Shown one piece after another: positions 23,197 to 30,679 of a stretch of 52,323 nt of DNA. Within the stretch, counting starts at the first letter, position 1, and every line of letters begins with the position of its first letter. This DNA is from Candidatus Dormiibacterota bacterium. Lineage in GTDB: Bacteria; Chloroflexota; Dormibacteria; Dormibacterales; Dormibacteraceae. The notes under the pieces were generated by a model. It searched no databases, was not told where the DNA came from, and was given only the letters and a program-made list of their open reading frames with translations. Position numbers and translations under genes: made by a program. Location: contig PNAG01000010.1 in the NCBI GenBank assembly GCA_003169845.1, positions 1 through 52,323 of the forward strand, written 5' to 3'.

Positions 23197-23730
23197 ATGG
23201 AGCTCGGGGCGAGGCGAGTGACGACGGAGCGTACTGACGACGGGTCTTTCGAAGCCCTTTTCACCGCGGAATACGCGCGGGTCGCGGGGATCGCAAACCG
23301 GGTGCTCATGGACCAGCACGAGGCTGAGGATGTGGCGCAGGAGGTCTTCATCGACTTCCACCGCCTGCACTCGGCAAGCGCGCAGTACGCGCCGGCCTGG
23401 CTGCACCGCGCGGCGGCGCATGCCGCATTGAACCGCTTGCGCGGATCGAAGCGGCGGCAGCGACGCGAGGTGGCGCAGGCTACCCAGGAGAGCGATCGAA
23501 CCGTCGATCCGCAAAAGCTCTTTGAAGTCAGCGAGGATCGCCGCCAGGTGCGCCAGGCGCTCGCGCGCATGGCGCCGAAGCCCGCGGCGGTGCTCGTACT
23601 ACGCGCCAGCGGCCTCAGCTACGCAGAGGTCGCCCAGGCGCTCGGCGTCGGTATCGGTCAGGTCGGAACATTGTTGAGGCGCGCGGAAGCCGCTCTGCGC
23701 AAGGAGGTCACAAGTGGCACATCTCTCTGA
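23197..23730 (+). CDS. ECF RNA polymerase sigma factor
   Basis: A 177-residue sigma factor. Region 2 includes FEALFTAEYARVAGIANRVL and EAEDVAQEVFIDFHRLH. Region 4 ends with LSYAEVAQALGVGIGQVGTLLRRAEAAL. ATG 23197 is chosen; GTG 23191 and GTG 23218 are in the same frame. The gene overlaps its anti-sigma gene by 17 bases. The ABC exporter follows, so the regulon may include the transporter. The linker between regions 2 and 4 is rich in Arg, Gln and Glu. Confidence 0.9.
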   Translation: MELGARRVTTERTDDGSFEALFTAEYARVAGIANRVLMDQHEAEDVAQEVFIDFHRLHSASAQYAPAWLHRAAAHAALNRLRGSKRRQRREVAQATQESDRTVDPQKLFEVSEDRRQVRQALARMAPKPAAVLVLRASGLSYAEVAQALGVGIGQVGTLLRRAEAALRKEVTSGTSL

Positions 23731-24817
23731 CGGAACTTTGCGGCGGATGGTGGACGAACCGGACGCTCATGGCGGCGTTGACGCACGCCATCTCGAAAGC
23801 TGCGCGGACTGCAAGGCCCGGTACACCACGGTATCCGGCGACGCTCGCGCCATCTCGAGCCTGCTGACCGCACCAGAGCTCAAGGTCGACATCGCTTCAG
23901 CGTTCAACCGGGTGCGGACCGCGCCTGCCGCACGCCCGAGGTTCGGGTTGCGGCTCCCGATGATGCGGCCGGGCTCCCGGCCACTCGTCCTCGCCTTCGC
24001 GACCGCCGTCGCGGCGATCGCACTTGTCGCCACCGCGATCGCGCAGGACAGCAACACCTTCACGCCTCAGACGCTCACGCCCGTCCCCGTGACGTTGGCG
24101 GACATGGAGTCTCTGTCGCAGCTCAGCGCCTACGGAACCATCTCGTGGACGAAGCAGCCCCAGCCGCAGGTTGTCACGAGCGCCGCCGAGGCCAACACCA
24201 TCTCCGGGCTGCCGGTGCCCAAGGTGGCAGCGCTGCCAACCGGCGTCTCGTCGACCGTGACCTACGCGGCGATGGGGCAGGCGACCGCGGTCTTCACGTT
24301 CAGCAAGGACAAGGCTGCCGCCGCCGCGGCTCAAGCGGGTACGACGCTGCCCGCGCTGCCGTCGGGCCTGGAAGGCGCGCAGCTCACCGTGACGGTTGGT
24401 CCGGCGGTGGCTGAGATCTACGGCAACATCACCAAGCCATCCTCGGGATCGGACATCACCCAGGCCAGCCTGCCGCAGCTGATCGTCGGCGAGACGACCG
24501 CCCCGGTCGCCACGTCGTCCCAGGTCACTGTGGTCCAGTTCGAGAACTCCCTGCTGGCCCTGCCGGGCATCTCGCCCGAGTTGAAAGCGGCGATCAAGGC
24601 AATCGGCGATCCCAGCACGACGCTGCCGGTCCCAATCCCGGTCCAGTTCGGCACGTCATCATCGGTGACGATCCAGGGGACCATCCAGGGCCTGGCGCTC
24701 GGCGACAACACAGGCGTCGGCGCCGGTGTGATCTGGATCAAGAACGGAGTCGTGTACGGAGTCGTCGGCACCATCAAGCGCGATGACGCCGTCAACGTCG
24801 CTAACCAATTGACCTGA
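23714..24817 (+). CDS. zinc-finger anti-sigma factor (ZAS type), membrane-bound
   Basis: A 367-residue protein starting at GTG 23714, preceded by a strong AAGGAGG at six bases. The zinc anti-sigma motif HLESCADC (His26, Cys30, Cys33) marks residues 1-45. A membrane helix spans about 92-112 and a large outer domain follows (DSNTFTPQTLTPVPVTLADM to the C-terminus), which should sense or transmit an outside signal. The outer part holds Ala/Thr/Val-rich beta segments and no known domain. It controls the sigma factor encoded just upstream. Confidence 0.87.
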   Translation: MAHLSDGTLRRMVDEPDAHGGVDARHLESCADCKARYTTVSGDARAISSLLTAPELKVDIASAFNRVRTAPAARPRFGLRLPMMRPGSRPLVLAFATAVAAIALVATAIAQDSNTFTPQTLTPVPVTLADMESLSQLSAYGTISWTKQPQPQVVTSAAEANTISGLPVPKVAALPTGVSSTVTYAAMGQATAVFTFSKDKAAAAAAQAGTTLPALPSGLEGAQLTVTVGPAVAEIYGNITKPSSGSDITQASLPQLIVGETTAPVATSSQVTVVQFENSLLALPGISPELKAAIKAIGDPSTTLPVPIPVQFGTSSSVTIQGTIQGLALGDNTGVGAGVIWIKNGVVYGVVGTIKRDDAVNVANQLT

Positions 24818-24839
24818 GCAGGCGTTATAGCCTGCACTC

Positions 24840-25796
24840 GTGACTGATGTAATCGAACAGGTGGCAGCCGCTCCCCAGGGGGCGGCTGCCGGTTCACCCG
24901 CGATCCAGACGGTGAACCTCTCGAAGCGTTTCGGGCGCACCAGCGCGCTGGCCGGGCTGTCGATGACCGTACCGCGTGGCGAGGTCTTCGGATTCCTGGG
25001 ACCCAACGGGGCCGGCAAGACGACCTCGGTCAAGCTGCTGCTCGGCCTCCTCAAGCCCACCTCCGGCGAAGCGTGGCTTCTGGGCCGGCCGATCGGCGAC
25101 CTCCAGACGCGACGCCGGATCGGGTACCTGCCGGAGCTCTTCCGGTACCAGGGCTGGCTCTCGGCCCGCGAGGTGCTCGCCCTTCATTGCGAGCTGGCGC
25201 CGCTGCCGCGCTCGAGCTGGAAGGACGAGATCACCTCGGCCCTCGACACAGTCGGCCTGACTGATCGTGCGGGGGATCGCGTGAGCACCTTTTCGAAGGG
25301 CATGCAGCAGCGGCTCGGACTGGCCGCCGCGCTGCTGGGCGAGCCCGAGCTGGTCTTCCTCGACGAACCGACCTCGGCGCTCGACCCGGTGGGCCGCCAC
25401 GATGTGCGCGAGATCATTCGCGGCCTCGCATCGCGCGGCACCGCGGTGTTTCTCAACTCGCACCTGCTGAGCGAGGTGGAGCAGGTATGTGACCGCGTGG
25501 CGGTGGTGGACCACGGCCGCGTGATCGCATCCGGGACGATGGATGAGCTGCTCAGCGGGACGGCGGTCAAGGTGCGGGTGACCGGTCTCGATGACGCGGA
25601 GAAAGCCAGGCTCGCGAGCTTTGGAAACATCGACGACGAGGGAGACCAGCTGACCTTCACCAACCTCAAGCCCGACCGCGTGCCAGAGCTGGTGGCCGAG
25701 ATCGTCGGATTGGGCGGCAACGTGTTCGAGGTCTCGCCAAGGCACCAGACGCTGGAAGATCGCTTCCTTCAGCTCCTCGAGGAGGAGGAAAAGTAA
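24840..25796 (+). CDS. ABC transporter ATP-binding protein
   Basis: A 318-residue ABC-2-type ATPase. Walker A is GPNGAGKTT (54-62), the Q-loop region is IGYLPELFRY, the signature is FSKGMQQRLG (151-160), Walker B is LVFLDEP (171-177), and the switch histidine lies in LNSHLLSE. A C-terminal domain of about 80 residues is typical of exporters in the CcmA/NodI group. The start is GTG 24840, 22 bases after the anti-sigma gene. The permease starts within its stop codon (TAATG), so the two are co-translated. Confidence 0.93.
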   Translation: MTDVIEQVAAAPQGAAAGSPAIQTVNLSKRFGRTSALAGLSMTVPRGEVFGFLGPNGAGKTTSVKLLLGLLKPTSGEAWLLGRPIGDLQTRRRIGYLPELFRYQGWLSAREVLALHCELAPLPRSSWKDEITSALDTVGLTDRAGDRVSTFSKGMQQRLGLAAALLGEPELVFLDEPTSALDPVGRHDVREIIRGLASRGTAVFLNSHLLSEVEQVCDRVAVVDHGRVIASGTMDELLSGTAVKVRVTGLDDAEKARLASFGNIDDEGDQLTFTNLKPDRVPELVAEIVGLGGNVFEVSPRHQTLEDRFLQLLEEEEK

Positions 25797-26659
25797 TGCC
25801 CCCGACACTGGTCATCGCCCGGCTCACCGTTCAGGAGACGTCGCGCAGGCGGCTCATCCTCGCGCTGATCATCCTCACCTTGATCGTGGTCGGGTTTTCC
25901 GCGTGGGGCTTTCGCAAGATCACCACGGTGACCAACTCGTCCGGCTCGACCCTTCCCCCAGAGCAGGTCGCGCTGATCACCTCGCAGCTGCTGATCGTCG
26001 TCACCTTCATGTACAGCGGCGTGCTGGCCCTGAGCGCAGCGGTGGTCGCTGGGCCGCTGATCTCGAGCGAGGTGGAAAGCGGCCTGCTGCTGTCGATCCT
26101 CGCGCGGCCTGTGCGCCGCAGCGAGGTCGTGATTGGAAAGTGGCTCGGGCTGGGTGTCCTGGTCGCGATCTATGCCGCCGGCTCCGCGTTCCTCGAGATC
26201 GCCGCCGTGGACTGGGCGACCGGGTACGTGCCCCCGCACCCCGTCCAGCTTGTGCTGTACGTGGGAGCCGAAGGCCTGGCCCTTTTGTCGCTCGGCCTTC
26301 TACTTTCGACTCGACTCTCGGGCATCACGGGCGGAGTCATCGCCCTGGTCGCGTGGCTCATGGGATGGATCGGAGGCGTCGTAGGGGACGTGGGCACCGG
26401 GCTGCAGAACCAGGCCGTGGAAAACGTAGGTGTCTTCAGCCACCTGATCTTGCCGACGGACCTGCTGTGGCGCGGGGCGATCTATGCGATGGAGCCCGAC
26501 GCGTTCCTCGCCACCCTCCGAGCCGCAGGGACGGTCGGCCGTGCCAACCCGTTCGCCGCCGTCGACCCACCACCGGTTCCGTTCCTCGCGTGGGTGGTCG
26601 TGTGGTTCGGCCTGATGCTGGCGCTGAGCATCTGGAGCTTCAGAACCAGGGAAATTTAG
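25796..26659 (+). CDS. ABC-2 type transporter permease
   Basis: A 287-residue membrane protein with about six helices: 17-37, 68-90, 113-133, 155-180, 184-205 and 260-282. The N-terminal PPTLVIARLTVQETSRRRLI is typical of ABC-2 permeases of the NosY-like group, with a soluble loop before helix 2. With the preceding ATPase it forms an exporter of unknown substrate. The linkage to an ECF sigma/anti-sigma pair suggests envelope stress or antimicrobial resistance, which is inference. Confidence 0.87.
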   Translation: MPPTLVIARLTVQETSRRRLILALIILTLIVVGFSAWGFRKITTVTNSSGSTLPPEQVALITSQLLIVVTFMYSGVLALSAAVVAGPLISSEVESGLLLSILARPVRRSEVVIGKWLGLGVLVAIYAAGSAFLEIAAVDWATGYVPPHPVQLVLYVGAEGLALLSLGLLLSTRLSGITGGVIALVAWLMGWIGGVVGDVGTGLQNQAVENVGVFSHLILPTDLLWRGAIYAMEPDAFLATLRAAGTVGRANPFAAVDPPPVPFLAWVVVWFGLMLALSIWSFRTREI

Positions 26660-26660
26660 C

Positions 26661-26698
26661 CCACCCTCCTCCGCCAGGGGGAGGGTGGTCGGGGGAGG
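26661..26698. repeat. family A intergenic palindrome, copy 9
   Basis: CCACCCTCCTCC, GCCA, GGGGGAGGGTGG, TCGGGGGAGG. It fills the gap between the convergent permease and glutamate dehydrogenase genes and could terminate both. Confidence 0.7.
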
Positions 26699-26699
26699 T

Positions 26700-27971
26700 C
26701 TAGGGGTAGAGGCCGCGCTCCCTAGTCGCCCCGGCGACTCGTGACACCGCCCGCACGTACGCGGCCATGCGCATGTCGAGCTTCAGCTCGAGCTTGGTCT
26801 TCAGTACCTCGGAGAATGCCCGAGAGAGGATCGCCTTCAGCTTCTGGTTGACCTCGTGCTCGGACCAGAAGAATGACTGCAGGTCCTGCACCCACTCGAA
26901 ATAGGACACCGTGACGCCGCCGGCATTCGCGAGGATGTCCGGCACGACGAAGATGTCGCGCTCGCGAAAGATCGCGTTGGCCTCGGGAGTCGTCGGGCCG
27001 TTAGCACCCTCGACGATCAGCTTCGCCTTGACGTCGCGCGCGTTCCGCGACGTCAGCTGGTTGCCGATCGCGGCCGGGACGAGAAGGTCGCAGTCGACGC
27101 CGAGCAGCTCCTGGTTGCCGATCTCCTGCGCGCCGGGGAAGCCGCGCAACGTCTTTTCGCGCGCTCGGTACTCGAGCACGCGCTTGATCGAAAGGCCAAG
27201 CGGGTTGTAGATGCCTCCGTAATCCTCTGACACCGCGACGATCGTGCAGCCGGACTCCTCGAGGAGCTTCGCGCTGATGCTGCCGACGTTGCCGAAGCCC
27301 TGAACCGCGACCCTGGTCTGGTGCGGGAGGCGGCCCAGGTGTTCGAGCGCCGCCATCGCGCAGATCGTCACGCCACGGCCTGTGGCCTCGATGCGGCCGA
27401 GCGATCCGCCGACCTCGATCGGCTTTCCCGTTACCGAGGCCGGCACCGAGTAGCCGAGGTGCATCGACAGCGTGTCCATGATCCAGGCCATCGTCTGCCC
27501 GTCGGTGTTGACGTCGGGAGCGGGGATGTCGCGGTCGGCACCGATGAGGATCGAGATCTCGGTCGCGAACCGGCGCGTCATGTGCTCGAGCTCGTTGAGA
27601 GAGAGCTCCTTCGGGTTGACGATGATGCCGCCCTTGGCGCCGCCGAACGGAATGTTGACCACGGCGCACTTCCATGTCATCCACATGGCAAGCGCCTTGA
27701 CCTCGTTCAACGAGACGTCAGGGTGGTAGCGGATCCCGCCCTTCGCCGGGCCGCGATTGATGTTGTGCTGCACGCGGTACCCGGTGAACATGCGCATATG
27801 GCCGCTGTCCATCTTCACGGGGAAGTTGCATGTGAACTCGCGCTGCACCTCGCGCAGGACCTCGCGCAGCCACGGTTCGAGCTTGATGATCTCGGCGGCC
27901 TCGTCGAACTGAGACTGGGCAGTGCGCCATTCATCCGCTTCTACAACAGGCTTTAGCTGGGCGGCGCTCAC
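26700..27971 (-). CDS. glutamate dehydrogenase
   Basis: A 423-residue hexameric-type Glu dehydrogenase. Substrate residues are in INRGPAKGGIRYHP and the catalytic lysine is Lys113 in PFGGAKGGI. The dinucleotide-binding fold has VAVQGFGNVGS and the following acidic VSEDYGG. The later motif LVPAAIGNQLT (a PAA.. motif) is typical of NAD-type enzymes. It interconverts glutamate and 2-oxoglutarate plus ammonium. It is the last gene of the five-gene operon and starts with GTG in a four-base overlap with the TPP enzyme gene. Confidence 0.94.
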   Translation of the reverse strand: MSAAQLKPVVEADEWRTAQSQFDEAAEIIKLEPWLREVLREVQREFTCNFPVKMDSGHMRMFTGYRVQHNINRGPAKGGIRYHPDVSLNEVKALAMWMTWKCAVVNIPFGGAKGGIIVNPKELSLNELEHMTRRFATEISILIGADRDIPAPDVNTDGQTMAWIMDTLSMHLGYSVPASVTGKPIEVGGSLGRIEATGRGVTICAMAALEHLGRLPHQTRVAVQGFGNVGSISAKLLEESGCTIVAVSEDYGGIYNPLGLSIKRVLEYRAREKTLRGFPGAQEIGNQELLGVDCDLLVPAAIGNQLTSRNARDVKAKLIVEGANGPTTPEANAIFRERDIFVVPDILANAGGVTVSYFEWVQDLQSFFWSEHEVNQKLKAILSRAFSEVLKTKLELKLDMRMAAYVRAVSRVAGATRERGLYP

Positions 27972-29593
27972 ATCAATACAGATGATCGCGGATATTCCGC
28001 GTGAGGATCACAAATTACGTTCAAACACGCCGGAAGCCCAGAGGCGAACGCCCGCTCCAGCGCAGGCTTGATCTGGTCCGGGCGGTCCACCATCTCCCCG
28101 TACCCGCCGAGCGCCTCGACCACCTTGTCGTACCGGGTCCTGTCCCCGAGGTCGGCGGCGATGCTCACCCCGAGCATGCTCAGCATCGGGTGCTTCTCCA
28201 GCGCCCAGATGCCGTTGTTGCCCACGACGCAGACGACCGGGATCTTGTGGCGGACCATGGTGTCGAACTCCATCGCGGAGAAGCCGAAGGCCCCATCGCC
28301 CGAGAGCAGCAACACCTGCCGGTCAGGGTGCGCGAGCTTGGCGGCCATCGCGTAGCCCGGCCCCGAACCAAGGGCTCCGAACGGTCCAGGGTCGATCCAG
28401 AGCCCCGGATTCGGTCGCTCGATGAGGCGCCCCGCGAACGAAACGAAGTCTCCACCGTCGCCGACCACGATGGCGTCCGGGTCGCAGAAGCGGTCGACCT
28501 CGTTGATCAGCCGCGCCGGGTGCACGGGCGATGTGTCCGATGAGGTCATGGCCTCGTCACGCCTCCGCGAAGATCCCTCGGCCTCGCGAAGCCTAGCGAG
28601 CCAGGAATCGCGCTCTGGCGTGCCCCGAACAGCCTCGACCAGGGCCGCCAGTGCCGCCTTCACATCGCCGTAGATGGCGACCTCCGCCGGCCGCGGCTTG
28701 CGATACCCGTCCACGTCGACGTAGACGATGCGGGCGTCTTCGGCGAATACCGGTGGCTGTCCGTAGTTGAGCCGGAAATCGAGCAGCGCTCCGACCACGA
28801 CGATGAGGTCCGCCTCGCCGAGGGCAGGTCCGCGCGCGCGAGGAAAGAACAGGGGATGGCCGGGCGGCAGCATCCCGCGGGCCATGCCGTTGACCGACAG
28901 CGGCAGGTGGGCCGCCTCGACCAGGGCCTTGAGCTCGGCCTCGGCGTGCGCCCACCACACGGTGCCGCCGGCGATCACCGCGGGCCGCTCGGCTTCGCGG
29001 ATCAACCGGGCCGCGCGCTCAATGAGGTCAGGGTCTGGTGACTGTCCGAGGTCCGGGGTGAGGTGCTCGGTGGCTTCCGGCACGTCGGCGGCCCCAAAGA
29101 AGACGTCGAGAGGAACGTCCATAAAGGTCGGGCCGGTGCGCCGGCTCAAAGCCGTTCGCATGCACTCCGCGGCGAGCCCGTAAGCCTCTTCCGGCGACTC
29201 CAGCGTGACGGCTTTCCTGGTCAGGCTCCGCACGACCTCGACATGGTCCATCTCCTGAAGCGAGCCCATGCCCCAGCGAGCGGCTGGCGCCCGGCCGCCG
29301 ATCACGAAAATCGGGCTGTCGCCCGACTTTGCCTGGGCGAGTGCCGTGGCCGCGTTCGTCACTCCGGGACCGGCGGTCACGGCGGCGACGCCGACCTCTC
29401 GGGTCACCTTCGCCCAACCCTCGGCCGCGAACGCCGCGGACTGCTCGTGACGCACGTCGATGATCCGGATGCCGTGCTCGGTCGCGCCCATGAGGATGGG
29501 CCAGATGTGGCCTCCGTTGAGGGTGAAGAGATGACTGACGCCGGCGCGCTCGAGCGCGAGGGCGACGAGCTCGCCGGTGTTGGCGGAGTCCAT
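27968..29593 (-). CDS. acetolactate-synthase-like thiamine diphosphate enzyme
   Basis: A 541-residue TPP enzyme with the three usual domains. The catalytic glutamate lies in VRHEQSAAFAAEG. TAGPGVTNAATALAQAK and the middle FAD/nucleotide-like domain follow. The TPP-binding motif is LSGDGAFGFSAMEFDT, then VVCVVGNNGIWALEK. The active-site loop resembles the acetolactate synthase/oxalyl-CoA decarboxylase/benzaldehyde lyase group, so the exact reaction is open. A regulatory IlvH subunit is not present. The start codon directly follows the stop of the isoaspartyl peptidase gene. Confidence 0.87.
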   Translation of the reverse strand: MDSANTGELVALALERAGVSHLFTLNGGHIWPILMGATEHGIRIIDVRHEQSAAFAAEGWAKVTREVGVAAVTAGPGVTNAATALAQAKSGDSPIFVIGGRAPAARWGMGSLQEMDHVEVVRSLTRKAVTLESPEEAYGLAAECMRTALSRRTGPTFMDVPLDVFFGAADVPEATEHLTPDLGQSPDPDLIERAARLIREAERPAVIAGGTVWWAHAEAELKALVEAAHLPLSVNGMARGMLPPGHPLFFPRARGPALGEADLIVVVGALLDFRLNYGQPPVFAEDARIVYVDVDGYRKPRPAEVAIYGDVKAALAALVEAVRGTPERDSWLARLREAEGSSRRRDEAMTSSDTSPVHPARLINEVDRFCDPDAIVVGDGGDFVSFAGRLIERPNPGLWIDPGPFGALGSGPGYAMAAKLAHPDRQVLLLSGDGAFGFSAMEFDTMVRHKIPVVCVVGNNGIWALEKHPMLSMLGVSIAADLGDRTRYDKVVEALGGYGEMVDRPDQIKPALERAFASGLPACLNVICDPHAEYPRSSVLM

Positions 29594-30421
29594 CTAGTAC
29601 GCGGTTGCGAACGGCATCACTGGGGTGTTGAATGCGGCTTCCGGCGCCCCCTCGCGGGCGATCACGATCACTCCGCCTGGCGCCTTCATCGCCTTCCCCA
29701 GTAGTGCCACCGCCCCGCGGGCGACAGCGGCGGCGTCCATCCCATGCTCGAGCTTGACCACCATCAGCCGGGCCAGCGCCAGCCGGAGGAAGGCCTCTCC
29801 CTTTCCCGTGCCGCAGACAGCGCCGAATCGATCGTCGGCGTAGAACCCGGCGCCGGGGACCGGCGAGTCACCGATCCGGCCCGGCAGCTTGCCGTTGATG
29901 CCTCCCGTGGAAACGGCCACGGCAAGGCGTCCTTCCGAGTCGCGAGCCACCGCGCCCACAGTGTCGGCGCCGTGCAGCAGCTCCTGCCGCTTGCGATCGG
30001 TGATGAAGATCGCCGGGTCGCACATCTCGACCTTGTGCTCGCGCGCGAAGCGTGAGGCTCCGTCGCCGGCGAGAAGGACGTGCCGGCCATCCCGCATGAC
30101 CTCAAAGGCGAGATCGATGGGATGGCGCACGTCCTTGAGCCCGGCGACCCCGCCCGCCCGCAACTCGGCCCCTTCCATCAAGCCTGCGTCCAGCTCCACG
30201 ACGCCGTCAAGGTTGAGGCAAGCGCCGATCCCGGCGTTGAGGAGCGGCTCGTCTTCCATCAGCCGGACGGCGGCCAGGACAGCGGCCAGCGCTCCGCCGC
30301 CGATCTCGGACCAACCGGCGTCGCGCGCTCGCCCGACGGCCGCCTGCCGCAGGGCGTGCTCCCCTTGGGGGACCGGCCCGGCTCCGCCGTGAACGATGAG
30401 CGCCGGCCGGGCCGAGGCTAT
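29594..30421 (-). CDS. isoaspartyl peptidase/L-asparaginase (plant-type Ntn hydrolase)
   Basis: About 275 residues. Family blocks are PALIVHGGAGPVP, LLNAGIGACLNLDGVVELDA, the autoprocessing site HGADTVGAVARDSEGRLAVA with the nucleophile Thr in DTVG, STGGINGKLPGRIGD and GTGKGEAFLRLALARL. The chain would cleave itself before the Thr into alpha and beta subunits. The HGGAG block must be included, yet no ATG, GTG or TTG lies before it: the first ATG (30259) is 54 codons too late. ATA at 30421 overlaps the upstream TAG (ATAG); CTG at 30442 is another option. The enzyme is clear, the start is not. Confidence 0.82.
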   Translation of the reverse strand: MASARPALIVHGGAGPVPQGEHALRQAAVGRARDAGWSEIGGGALAAVLAAVRLMEDEPLLNAGIGACLNLDGVVELDAGLMEGAELRAGGVAGLKDVRHPIDLAFEVMRDGRHVLLAGDGASRFAREHKVEMCDPAIFITDRKRQELLHGADTVGAVARDSEGRLAVAVSTGGINGKLPGRIGDSPVPGAGFYADDRFGAVCGTGKGEAFLRLALARLMVVKLEHGMDAAAVARGAVALLGKAMKAPGGVIVIAREGAPEAAFNTPVMPFATAY

Positions 30422-30618
30422 TGCGCCTGGGCCTGAGACCAGCCTTCGCGGCGCTCGAGCATGCGGCGCTCGGCGATCCGCCGGTCGAATGGAAAGACGC
30501 CGCGGCGGCCAGCGGTCGCGCGCACCGGGTCGCGCCTTTCCGCGTACCTCCGTTCCACCCAGGCACGCCTGTCTCCGTTGCGGCGTTCGGGGCCGCGCGG
30601 CAGCATCAATTCGCTCAC
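30418..30618 (-). CDS. small Arg-rich protein of unknown function
   Basis: A 66-residue protein with repeated RR/ERR elements (GPERRNGDRR, VERRYAERRD, DRRIAERRMLERRE). Third codon positions are rich in G/C as in real genes here. GTG 30618 is preceded by GGAAGGAG at eight bases. The upstream 42 bases contain a second, tandem copy of the same GGAAGGAG unit, and the frame stays open through it. Similar Arg-rich tails occur beside signalling domains, and no function is known. It overlaps the isoaspartyl peptidase gene by four bases if that starts at ATA. Confidence 0.55.
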   Translation of the reverse strand: MSELMLPRGPERRNGDRRAWVERRYAERRDPVRATAGRRGVFPFDRRIAERRMLERREGWSQAQAQ

Positions 30619-30619
30619 A

Positions 30620-30661
30620 ACCACCACTCCTTCCTGCACGACTACCACTCCTTCCACTACG
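30620..30661 (-). repeat. two tandem 21-base units containing a Shine-Dalgarno sequence
   Basis: Units 30620-30640 and 30641-30661 each read, on the minus strand, G(T/C)..GGAAGGAGTGGT.GT. The one nearest the GTG at 30618 supplies its ribosome-binding site. The duplication is in frame, so either unit could serve. Confidence 0.6.
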
Positions 30662-30679
30662 ACTGACAACGGAGCCTAA

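Noticed and set aside
24840..26659. Possible integrative or phage region because of the ABC/ECF cluster
   Set aside because: No integrase, attachment repeats, or shift in composition, and the genes are common chromosomal ones.
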